Source: an uncultured Roseiflexaceae bacterium
GTDB lineage: Bacteria; Chloroflexota; Chloroflexia; Chloroflexales; Roseiflexaceae
Direction of reading: 5' to 3'
Assembly (NCBI GenBank): GCA_937974195.1
Contig: CALJIC010000266.1
Location: forward strand, 1-6,608
Length of the DNA: 6,608 nucleotides
Under the pieces are notes generated by a model. That model searched no databases. It was given only the letters and a program-made list of their open reading frames with translations, and was not told where the DNA came from. Of this stretch, positions 1-5,217 are shown piece by piece (the first letter of the stretch is position 1; the number at the start of each line of letters is the position of its first letter). The position numbers were made by a program, and so were the translations under genes.

Positions 1-27
1 CCACCGGGACCCACACCTCTTGGCTCT

Positions 28-54
28 GCCTCACGATTCAGTTGTGAAGGTGCC
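28..54 (-). promoter_or_regulatory. rRNA-leader-like (boxA/processing) motif
   Basis: The minus strand reads CCTTCACAACTGAATCGTGA between 50 and 31. This resembles the CTTTGA(G/A)AACTGAA(C/T)AGTG-type sequence that precedes 16S and 23S rRNA in many Gram-positive and related bacteria, where it includes boxA and sits beside an RNase III processing stem. The resemblance is from memory of the family pattern, not from an alignment. It lies about 25 nt downstream of a terminator-like hairpin, where an antitermination signal would be sensible. No start of 16S or 23S rRNA is seen before the window ends. Confidence 0.4.
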
Positions 55-74
55 GTGCAAGACCAGGTGGCGAC

Positions 75-108
75 AAAAAACCAGGGTATGCGCGAGGCAT
101 ACGCCTGG
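75..108 (-). terminator. Intrinsic terminator or attenuator hairpin, minus strand
   Basis: On the minus strand CCAGG (108-104), a bulged C (103) and GTATGC (102-97) pair with GCATAC (91-86) and CCTGG (85-81) around a 5-nt loop (96-92). This gives an 11-bp stem with one bulge, followed at once by six T residues (80-75). That is the textbook form of a Rho-independent terminator. It would end transcripts from the two upstream promoters after about 140 or 240 nt. The segment 81-85 could instead pair with a second CCAGG on the minus strand (160-156), so alternative folds are possible, as in attenuators. Confidence 0.7.
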
Positions 109-219
109 GGGCGTCACCGGCCAAAGCCGGCGCATCAAGTCGCGGAGTACCGACGCCTGGTGCTTGCTTGTTGCGTCTGCCTCGCTTCCGAGTGAGACGA
201 CTTGGTTTCGGTACCGAGA

Positions 220-248
220 ATCTTACCACAGTGCATCGTGCGTGTCAA
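220..248 (-). promoter_or_regulatory. Leftward sigma70 promoter, proximal copy
   Basis: On the minus strand there is a perfect TTGACA (248-243), a 17-bp spacer, and TAAGAT (225-220) as the -10 box, preceded by TGG, an extended -10. The expected start site is near 213. It shares CTTGACA, the spacer-end CTGTGGTA and a following CTCGG/ATCGG block with the copy exactly 100 bp upstream. A short A-rich run (268-264) lies upstream of the -35. The arrangement recalls tandem P1/P2 promoters of stable RNA operons. Confidence 0.7.
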
Positions 249-319
249 GCGCTGTGGCTCTCGTTTTACCGAGTTGCTCCGAGCCGGGTTTTTGTGGTCG
301 GCTCCTCGCAACGGCCGAT

Positions 320-358
320 AATCTACCACAGCCCCGCGCGCCTGTCAAGAGCTTTTTT
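320..358 (-). promoter_or_regulatory. Leftward sigma70 promoter, distal copy with UP-like A-tract
   Basis: On the minus strand there is TTGACA (348-343), a 17-bp spacer and TAGATT (325-320) as the -10 box, again preceded by TGG. Six consecutive A residues (358-353) sit just upstream of the -35, where an UP element contacts the alpha subunit. The expected start site is near 313. Both the -35 and the -10 boxes lie exactly 100 bp from those of the proximal copy, and the two copies share CTGTGGTA, so they look like a duplicated promoter. Strong promoters of this kind are typical of rRNA and other stable RNA genes. Confidence 0.7.
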
Positions 359-413
359 CGATGGCGGGCCGAGGCCTTCCCAAAGCCATGCGTCGGCCTC
401 GCCGGGGGAGTTT

Positions 414-441
414 GGGGAAGCTTCGCCTGCCCGGAATTTCC
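414..441. repeat. Short dispersed intergenic repeat, copy 1
   Basis: This copy reads GGGGAAGCTTCGCCTGCCC and continues GGAATTTCC. The shared core of the three copies in this window is GGRGRxGxTTYGCCTxxCC followed by xGAAT. The copy forms an imperfect hairpin around TTC. A palindromic arm follows, CCGGAA (431-436) pairing with TTCCGG (442-447). Recurrence in separate spacers, and absence from genes here, suggest a genome-wide intergenic repeat. Confidence 0.55.
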
Positions 442-477
442 TTCCGGCGGGGCGCCTGCGCGAAAGGCCCGCCGGAG
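442..477. other. Strong GC-rich inverted repeat upstream of the rightward promoter
   Basis: CCGGCGGG (444-451) is perfectly complementary to CCCGCCGG (468-475), extended outward by T443-A476 and a T442-G477 wobble. It encloses a 16-nt interval. There is no T-run on either side, so it is not a classic intrinsic terminator. Its 5' arm overlaps the 3' half of the 431-447 palindrome, so the two folds exclude each other. It separates the leftward RNA promoters from the rightward promoter at 513-518 and may act as a transcriptional boundary, but no function can be shown. Confidence 0.45.
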
Positions 478-512
478 CCGCCGCGTAGGTCCTGTTCCTG
501 AGCGGAATACGT

Positions 513-518
513 TATAAT
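513..518 (+). promoter_or_regulatory. Probable -10 box of the rightward promoter (TATAAT)
   Basis: There is a perfect TATAAT consensus in an otherwise GC-rich stretch, 53 bp before the chosen start of the next gene. Transcription would begin near 525. The sequence 15-18 bp upstream (489-498) has no good TTGACA match, so either an activator or an alternative -35 is needed, or the promoter is modest. This is the only clear plus-strand -10 box between 360 and 566. Confidence 0.6.
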
Positions 519-565
519 GACAGTCCGGGCGATCGACGCCTGTGCTTCCGTGCGCCGAGTACACG

Positions 566-1498
566 ATGACGCTCGCGAGACCGACCCTCTTCAGCCCGCT
601 GGTGCTCGGGAGGGCGCAGCTGCCGAACCGGGTGGCGATGGCCTCCAGGCCGAGCGGCTGCGCCGTGGAAGACGGGCGCGTGACGCGGGAGATGGCGGCC
701 TTCTACCTGGCGCGGGCGCGCGGCGGCGCAGGGCTGATCGTCACGGAGCCGGCGTTCCCCGTGCCGCCGCGCGCCCGCACGCCGCACCTGGCGCTCTACG
801 ACGACGCGCACATCGCCGCGCTGCGCACCTGTATCACCGCGGTCCAGGCGGCGGGCGCCACGGTGCTGGTGATGCTCGACCAGCCGCTCGACCTCGAGCA
901 GTTCAGCGGCGCCGAGATCGCCGAGCTGGGCGCGCTGTTCATCCCAGCGGCGTGGCGCGCCCACAGCGCTGGCGCGGCCGGCGTGATGCTTTCGACCTGC
1001 GAGGACGGGCCGTTCGCGACGCTGCTGTCGCCGCTGCTGAACCGGCGGACCGACCAGCACGCGGCAGGGCTCGAGGGGCGCCTCTGGCTGCTGCTGAATG
1101 TGGTCGAGGGGATCATCCGCTGGCTCGGCCCCTCCTTCGTCGTCGGCGTGCGCCTGGTGGCCGAGGAGTTCGCGCCGGGCGGGATCGAGCTTCAGGATGC
1201 GCGGGTGATCGCCCGGCGACTCACCAGCGCCGGGGCCGGGCTGCTCGAGGTCGGCACCCGCTCGCCCGCCGGCGCGCCCGTGGCGCAGTTCCCCGGCTGG
1301 CGGCTGCCGCTGGCGACCGCGATCCGCGCGGTGGTGGATGTGCCGGTGATGGTCGGCGGGCTGATGGATGACCCGGCGCTCGCCGACAGCGCGGTGCGGG
1401 ACGGGAGCACCGACCTGATCGATGTGGGGGAGCGACTGCTCAGGGATCCGCACTGGCCGGCGCAGGCCCGCGCGGCGCTGCGTCGCGCGAGCCGGTGA
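566..1498 (+). CDS. Old Yellow Enzyme-like NADH:flavin oxidoreductase family protein with degenerate active site
   Basis: The 310-residue protein matches the OYE (beta/alpha)8 fold along its length. LFSPLVLG and LPNRVAMAS lie at the N-terminus (about 8-27), SPLLNRRTD at 155-163, VGVRL at 193-197, the VGG phosphate-binding loop at 263-265, and LLRDPHWP near 291-298. Family members reduce activated C=C bonds or oxidise NAD(P)H through FMN. The usual HxxH/N substrate-binding pair (HGAHG) is replaced by S143 and E146 in the stretch STCED. The Q-L-W-H-A-G-R strand is replaced by LVMLDQPL (101-108). The phosphate-contacting GR near the end is GE (289-290). FMN-dependent chemistry is therefore doubtful. 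At 310 residues it is slightly shorter than single-domain members such as YqjM (about 340). The ATG start at 566 fits the family N-terminus; GTG at 542 is an alternative adding 8 residues. Neither has a clear ribosome binding site. It has its own promoter and is separated by 275 bp from the next gene. Confidence 0.8.
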   Translation: MTLARPTLFSPLVLGRAQLPNRVAMASRPSGCAVEDGRVTREMAAFYLARARGGAGLIVTEPAFPVPPRARTPHLALYDDAHIAALRTCITAVQAAGATVLVMLDQPLDLEQFSGAEIAELGALFIPAAWRAHSAGAAGVMLSTCEDGPFATLLSPLLNRRTDQHAAGLEGRLWLLLNVVEGIIRWLGPSFVVGVRLVAEEFAPGGIELQDARVIARRLTSAGAGLLEVGTRSPAGAPVAQFPGWRLPLATAIRAVVDVPVMVGGLMDDPALADSAVRDGSTDLIDVGERLLRDPHWPAQARAALRRASR

Positions 1499-1520
1499 TC
1501 GCCGGGTTCTGCCCCTTCAC

Positions 1521-1551
1521 GCCTCCCGTGCGGAGAGCCTGCGCGGGAGGC
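1521..1551. other. Long hairpin just downstream of the OYE-like gene, possible U-less terminator
   Basis: GCCTCCCG (1521-1528) pairs perfectly with CGGGAGGC (1544-1551). The stem extends inward through T1529-G1543, G-C, C-G, G-T and G1533-C1539 to about 13 bp with a 5-nt loop (1534-1538). It begins 22 bp after the stop codon. No T-run follows on either strand, so it is not a canonical intrinsic terminator, but it could pause polymerase or protect the mRNA 3' end. Its 3' arm is also the 5' arm of the repeat hairpin that follows, so the two structures are mutually exclusive. Confidence 0.5.
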
Positions 1552-1572
1552 TTCGCCTCTCCGGAATCCCCT
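1545..1572. repeat. Short dispersed intergenic repeat, copy 2
   Basis: This copy reads GGGAGGCTTCGCCTCTCC followed by GGAATCCCC, matching copies at 414-441 and 1665-1692. GAGGC pairs with GCCTC around a TTC loop. Unlike copy 1, it is preceded by an upstream complement of its 5' arm (1521-1528). Confidence 0.55.
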
Positions 1573-1664
1573 GTGAGGGAGGGCGAGCGGCACAATCGCA
1601 TATCTCGTGTTCCTGACACGATGTGTGCGGTGGGGCGAAGCCCTACGTCCCGTGAGTGAGGTGC

Positions 1665-1692
1665 GGGGAGGATTTGCCTCCCCAGAATTGTC
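1665..1692. repeat. Short dispersed intergenic repeat, copy 3, with perfect 7-bp hairpin
   Basis: GGGGAGG (1665-1671), loop ATTTG (1672-1676) and CCTCCCC (1677-1683) form a perfect stem, followed by AGAATTGTC, matching the GGAATT tail of copies 1 and 2. The loop bases differ from the TTC of the other copies while the stem is kept, which hints that the structure is conserved rather than the sequence. The downstream T content (1688-1697) is moderate, so a weak terminator role is possible but unproven. The spacer 1499-1773 otherwise holds only an inverted repeat (1720-1725 with 1732-1737). No clear promoter for the following operon could be picked out. Confidence 0.55.
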
Positions 1693-1773
1693 TTTATTCC
1701 GCTGCAGGGCGGTGGGAAAGCGGCCGGCAGCGGCCGCGTAACCCGTGTCATTGAGATTTAGAGGGCGAGCGCT

Positions 1774-3048
1774 ATGGCTGAGATTGTCACGCACCGGCTG
1801 CCGAACGGGATGCTGGTGCTGACCCAGGAGTCGCACGGGGCGCCTGTGGCCACCTGCTGGGTCTGGTACCGCGTCGGCTCACGGAACGAGACGCTCGGCT
1901 CCACCGGGCTCTCGCACTGGGTCGAGCACATGCTGTTCAAGGGCACCCCGGCGCTGCCCAAGGGCGAGATGGACCGCCTGATCGCCCGCAACGGCGGGAC
2001 GTTCAACGCCTTCACCTCGAACGACTTCACCGCCTACTTCGAGACGCTGCCGGCCGACCGGATCGAGCTCGGGCTGCGCATCGAGTCCGACCGCATGGTG
2101 AACTCGCTGTTCGAGCCGCAGGAGGTGGAGAGCGAGCGGACGGTGATCATCGCCGAGCGCGAGGGGTACGAGAACGAGCCGGACTACTGGCTGAACGAGG
2201 CGGTGACCGCGGCGGCCTTCCAGGTGCACCCCTACCGCAACGACGTGATCGGCTGGACCGGCGACCTGCTGGCGATCACGCGCGACGAGCTCTTCCGGCA
2301 CTACCAGACCTACTACACGCCGAACAACGCCGTGCTGGTGCTGGTGGGGGACTTCGAGACGGGCGCGCTGATGAAGCAGGTGGAGCAGTACTTCGCCGAG
2401 CTGCCGGCCGGCCCGCCGGTGCCGCCGGTGCGCGCGCGGGAGCCCGAGCAGCAGGGCGAGCGGCGGGTGATGGTGCGACGCCCCGGCGCGGCGCAGTACG
2501 TCCAGATCGTCTACCACTCCCAGCACTGCCGCCACCCGGACTTCGCGCCGCTGCTGGTGCTCGACGCCGTGCTCTCCGGGGCGAAGCCGCTCGCGGGCGG
2601 GGGCGCGCAGACCAACCGCAGCGCCAGGCTGTACCGCGCGCTGGTCGAGACGCAGCTCGCGTCCTACGCCGGCTCGAGCTTCCGCGCGACGATCGACCCG
2701 CATCTGTTCGAGTTCAGCGCGACGGTGCAGGAGGGGCACACCGCCGACGAGGTCGAGGCGGCGCTGCTCGCCGAGGTGGAGAAGATTCAGCAGGACGGGG
2801 TGAGCGAGGCGGAGCTGGCGAAGGTTCAGAAGCAGGTGCGCGCGCAGCTGGCGTACTCGGGCGAGAGCGTGACGAACCGGGCGATGCTGCTGGGGATGTG
2901 GGAGGTGCTGGACAGCTACACGCGCAACGACCGGCTGCTGGAGGAGGTGCGCGCCGTCACCGCCGAGGATGTGCGGCGGGTGGCGCAGGAGTATCTGGTG
3001 GAGCGCCGCCGAACGGTCGGGCACTTCATCCCGACCGAGACCGAGTGA
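1774..3048 (+). CDS. M16B zinc metallopeptidase, catalytic subunit
   Basis: The 424-residue protein has the length and two-domain layout of bacterial M16B peptidases, the family of mitochondrial processing peptidase. The N-terminal domain carries the inverted zinc motif HxxEH as H48-W-V-E51-H52 within GLSHWVEHMLFKGT. The third zinc ligand is expected at E128, 76 residues after H52, in VIIAERE. HPYRNDVIG (152-160) and YYTPNNAVLVLVGDF (180-194) are typical of the family. In the C-terminal domain, RGLAY is replaced by QLASY (294-298), so the usual substrate-binding Arg of the R/Y pair is missing here. It presumably cleaves peptides inside a clam-shell chamber formed with the next gene's product. 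There is no signal peptide, so the protein should be cytoplasmic. The ATG start at 1774 has a weak GAGGG (1761-1765) 8 nt upstream and is the first codon before the conserved HRLPNGM block. It is the first gene of a four-gene cluster. Confidence 0.93.
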   Translation: MAEIVTHRLPNGMLVLTQESHGAPVATCWVWYRVGSRNETLGSTGLSHWVEHMLFKGTPALPKGEMDRLIARNGGTFNAFTSNDFTAYFETLPADRIELGLRIESDRMVNSLFEPQEVESERTVIIAEREGYENEPDYWLNEAVTAAAFQVHPYRNDVIGWTGDLLAITRDELFRHYQTYYTPNNAVLVLVGDFETGALMKQVEQYFAELPAGPPVPPVRAREPEQQGERRVMVRRPGAAQYVQIVYHSQHCRHPDFAPLLVLDAVLSGAKPLAGGGAQTNRSARLYRALVETQLASYAGSSFRATIDPHLFEFSATVQEGHTADEVEAALLAEVEKIQQDGVSEAELAKVQKQVRAQLAYSGESVTNRAMLLGMWEVLDSYTRNDRLLEEVRAVTAEDVRRVAQEYLVERRRTVGHFIPTETE

Positions 3049-3061
3049 CAGGACGGATGTA

Positions 3062-4330
3062 ATGGGAACTCCACAGACGTCGATCGAAACTGCCACCCGC
3101 CACGTGCTGCCGAACGGGATGGTCGCGCTGGTGCAGCGCAACGGCGACACCCCGACGGTGAGCGTGCGCGGCGAGGTGCGCGTCGGGGCGGTGAACGAGC
3201 CCGCCGAGCGCAGCGGGCTGGCGGCCTTCACCGGCGCGGCGCTGATCCGCGGCACCGCCCGGCGCTCGTTCCAGGAGATCGTCGTGACGACCGAGGCGCT
3301 CGGCGCGAGCGTGAACGCCGGCGGCGGGATGCACGTCAGCGGCTTCGGCGGCCGGACGCTCGCGGAGGACCTGCCGCTGATCCTCGAGATCCTCGCCGAC
3401 ATGCTGCGTGCGCCGACCTTCCCCGAGCAGGAGATCGAGCGGCTGCGCGGCCAGTTCCTCATGGGGCTGCGCGAGAACGAGCAGGACACGCGCGTGCAGG
3501 CGTCGCGCGTGGTGCGGCGGCTGATGTTCCCGCCCGCGCACCCCTACAGCCGCCTCAGCAGCGGCACGGTCGCGACGGTGAGCGCGCTCACGCGGGACGA
3601 CCTGGTGGAGTTCCACCGGCTGTACCACCCGGCGGCGACGACGATCGCGGTGGTCGGCGATGTCGAGCCCGCCGCGGTGGTGGAGGAGCTCGAGCGCGTC
3701 TTCGGCGACTGGGCGCCGGCGGGCGAGCCGCCGAGCCAGGAGCTTCCGCCGCCGACGCCGATCCGCGGGGTGCAGCGCGAGGACGTGGCCATGCCGGGCA
3801 AGAGCCAGACCGACATCATCTGGGGCGTCCACGGCCTGTCGCGGCTCAGCCCGGACTACTACGCGGCGAGCGTGGCGAATATGATCCTGGGGCGGATCGG
3901 GCTGGGGGGGCGGCTGGGCGAGAACGTGCGCGAGCGCCGCGGCCTGGCGTACTACTGCGGCAGCAGCCTGGACACCGACCTGGGCGCCGGGCCGTGGGCG
4001 GCGCTGGCCGGGGTGAACCCGGCGCACGTCCCGGAGGCGATCGAGGCGATCATCTCGGAGATCGAGCGCTTCGTGCAGGATGGCCCGACGGCGGAGGAGA
4101 TGAGCGACGCGCAGGACTACATGACCGGCAGCCTGGTGCTCGGCCTGGAGACGAACGACGGCATCGCCGCGACGCTGCTCGGCATCGAGCGCTACGGGCT
4201 GGGGCTGGACTACATCGCGCGCTACCCGCAGCTCATCCGCTCGGTCAGCGTCGAGGACGTGGTCCGGGTGGCGCGCACGTACCTCTCCACCACCGACTAT
4301 GTGCTGGTGACGGCCGGCCCGGAGGCGTAG
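3062..4330 (+). CDS. M16 peptidase-family protein lacking the zinc motif, R/Y partner subunit
   Basis: The 422-residue protein is homologous to its upstream neighbour (RHVLPNGM near 13-20, HPYSRLSSG near 160-168, YHPAATTIAVVGDV near 188-201). At the zinc site the family GLAHFLEHMLFKGT reads GLAAFTGAALIRGT, so A55, G58 and A59 stand where H, E and H should be, and it cannot bind zinc there. It keeps LGENVRERRGLAYY (285-298), including the R293/Y297 pair that in this family holds the substrate. This complements the neighbour, which has HxxEH but not the Arg. The same division is known for heterodimeric M16B peptidases and resembles MPP alpha/beta. The ATG at 3062 has AGGACGG (3050-3056) 5 nt upstream and follows the previous stop by 13 bp. 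An in-frame start at 2969 would add 31 residues without family resemblance and overlap the upstream gene, so it is rejected. Confidence 0.93.
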   Translation: MGTPQTSIETATRHVLPNGMVALVQRNGDTPTVSVRGEVRVGAVNEPAERSGLAAFTGAALIRGTARRSFQEIVVTTEALGASVNAGGGMHVSGFGGRTLAEDLPLILEILADMLRAPTFPEQEIERLRGQFLMGLRENEQDTRVQASRVVRRLMFPPAHPYSRLSSGTVATVSALTRDDLVEFHRLYHPAATTIAVVGDVEPAAVVEELERVFGDWAPAGEPPSQELPPPTPIRGVQREDVAMPGKSQTDIIWGVHGLSRLSPDYYAASVANMILGRIGLGGRLGENVRERRGLAYYCGSSLDTDLGAGPWAALAGVNPAHVPEAIEAIISEIERFVQDGPTAEEMSDAQDYMTGSLVLGLETNDGIAATLLGIERYGLGLDYIARYPQLIRSVSVEDVVRVARTYLSTTDYVLVTAGPEA

Positions 4331-4360
4331 AGACGTCGACGAGACGGCGGATGTGAGCGT

Positions 4361-5203
4361 ATGCTGCGCTACGGTCAGGTGTCGGTCGAGGGCCGCACCA
4401 TTCGCTACGCGACCGAGGGCACGGGGCCGCCGCTGGTCCTGCTGCACGGCCCGCCGTTCGACCACCGCCTGTGGGCGCCGGTCATCCCCTACCTGGCCGG
4501 CCGGTTCCGCGTGGTGGCGCCCGACCTGCCCGGATTCGGGGGCTCGCAGCCGGGCGAGCGGGCCGGGGCGCCAGACCAGCTGGTGCGCGCGGTGGCCGGC
4601 TTCGTGACTGCGGCGCGGCTGGTGCCGTGCGCGGTGGCCGGGGCGTCGCTGGGCGGCGGGGTGGCGGTCGGCCTGGCGGCGCGCTACCCGGAGCGGGTGA
4701 GTGCGCTGGTGGGCGTCGGGGCGCTGGGGCTGGAGTGGTGGCCGGAGACGCTCCAGGCCAGGGCGGCGCGCCTGGCGCGGCACGTGCCCGGGCTGCTCCG
4801 CGCCGCGATGCGGCTGGCGCCAGACGCGCAGGCGCGCTGGTTCCTGCGCGGCGCGCTGGCCGACGAGCGGCTGATCGACGATGCGCTGGTGGCGCAGGTG
4901 GCCGAGACGCTCAGGAGCAGGCGCGGCCGCGAGAGCCTGCGCGACGTGCTCCGGCGCCTCGATGAGTGGAGCGCGCTCCGGCGGCAGCTCGGCGCCATCC
5001 GGGCGCGGACGCTGCTGGTGTGGGGCGAGCGCGACGAGGTCTACGGCCTGCCGGCGGCGGAGCGGCTGCGGCACGCGATCCCCGGCGCGCAGCTGGTGAC
5101 GCTGGCGGGCGCCGGGCACCTCCTGCCGATCGAGCGCCCGGTGGAGCTGGCGGAGGTGATGCGGGGCTTTCTGCTGCAGCAGGCGGCGGCGCCCGCACGA
5201 TAG
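4361..5203 (+). CDS. Alpha/beta-fold hydrolase with intact catalytic triad
   Basis: The 280-residue protein has the order of motifs of alpha/beta hydrolase family 1. LVLLHGPP (25-32) supplies the oxyanion-hole HG, and PDLPGFGGS lies at 54-62. The nucleophile elbow is GASLGG with S96 (94-99), the acid is D225 in WGERDEVYG, and the base is H253 in GAGHLLPIERP. A helical lid region lies roughly at 125-205, where it is rich in Ala, Leu and Arg. Such proteins cleave esters, amides, lactones or C-C bonds; the substrate cannot be told from sequence. No signal peptide or membrane segment is seen. It begins 30 bp after the second M16 gene and ends 14 bp before the ABC transporter gene, so it is probably cotranscribed with both. 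A GTGAGCG run 4352-4360 is a weak ribosome binding site at best. Confidence 0.88.
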   Translation: MLRYGQVSVEGRTIRYATEGTGPPLVLLHGPPFDHRLWAPVIPYLAGRFRVVAPDLPGFGGSQPGERAGAPDQLVRAVAGFVTAARLVPCAVAGASLGGGVAVGLAARYPERVSALVGVGALGLEWWPETLQARAARLARHVPGLLRAAMRLAPDAQARWFLRGALADERLIDDALVAQVAETLRSRRGRESLRDVLRRLDEWSALRRQLGAIRARTLLVWGERDEVYGLPAAERLRHAIPGAQLVTLAGAGHLLPIERPVELAEVMRGFLLQQAAAPAR

Positions 5204-5206
5204 GTG

Positions 5207-5211
5207 AGGAG
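5207..5211 (+). promoter_or_regulatory. Shine-Dalgarno site that fixes the TTG start of the ABC transporter
   Basis: AGGAG sits 6 nt before TTG at 5218, inside the purine-rich run 5206-5216. It is the strongest ribosome binding site in the window. The reading frame downstream is open from this TTG without an ATG until codon 43, within the first membrane segment, so the TTG is very likely the true start. Confidence 0.8.
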
Positions 5212-5217
5212 AGAGGC

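Larger units (their letters stand above)
1..213 (-). other. Structured untranslated leader, probably of an rRNA operon or other abundant RNA left of the window
   Basis: No convincing protein gene lies here. Read on the minus strand it is the expected transcript downstream of two tandem promoters, with start sites near 313 and 213. Going 5' to 3' in that transcript, it has an outer stem pairing 152-157 with 110-115 that encloses a 5-bp hairpin (126-130 with 117-121). Next come a terminator-like hairpin (81-108) with a U6 run (75-80), and then a region resembling the leader of rRNA operons (28-54). The ends 66-70 and 1-5 are also complementary, so the last 70 nt could fold into a closed domain. 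The mature product is outside the window, so its identity is inferred from promoter architecture and the leader-like motif. A 130-240 nt small RNA ending at the terminator is the main alternative. Confidence 0.5.

Noticed and set aside
1..70. ZTP-riboswitch-like or T-box-like motif from CCACCGGGAC / GTCCCGGTGG at the left edge
   Set aside because: Only a few bases resemble either consensus, the remaining conserved elements are absent, and the sequence is cut by the window edge.
31..135. Possible 34-residue minus-strand leader peptide overlapping the terminator hairpin
   Set aside because: There is no ribosome binding site before its ATG (135-133) and no run of one amino acid that would suggest translational attenuation.
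20..517. Plus-strand 165-codon open frame across the left spacer
   Set aside because: Its composition is shadow-like with no domain or ribosome binding site, and it runs over the opposing promoters, hairpins and repeat.
1621..1659. 12-codon plus-strand ORF as a candidate precursor peptide for the M16/ABC cluster
   Set aside because: It is too short, lacks a ribosome binding site and has no leader/core pattern. It overlaps repeat-rich spacer sequence.
1688..1693. TTGTCT as a -35 box for the M16 operon
   Set aside because: No reasonable -10 hexamer lies 16-18 bp downstream; the sequence there is G-rich.
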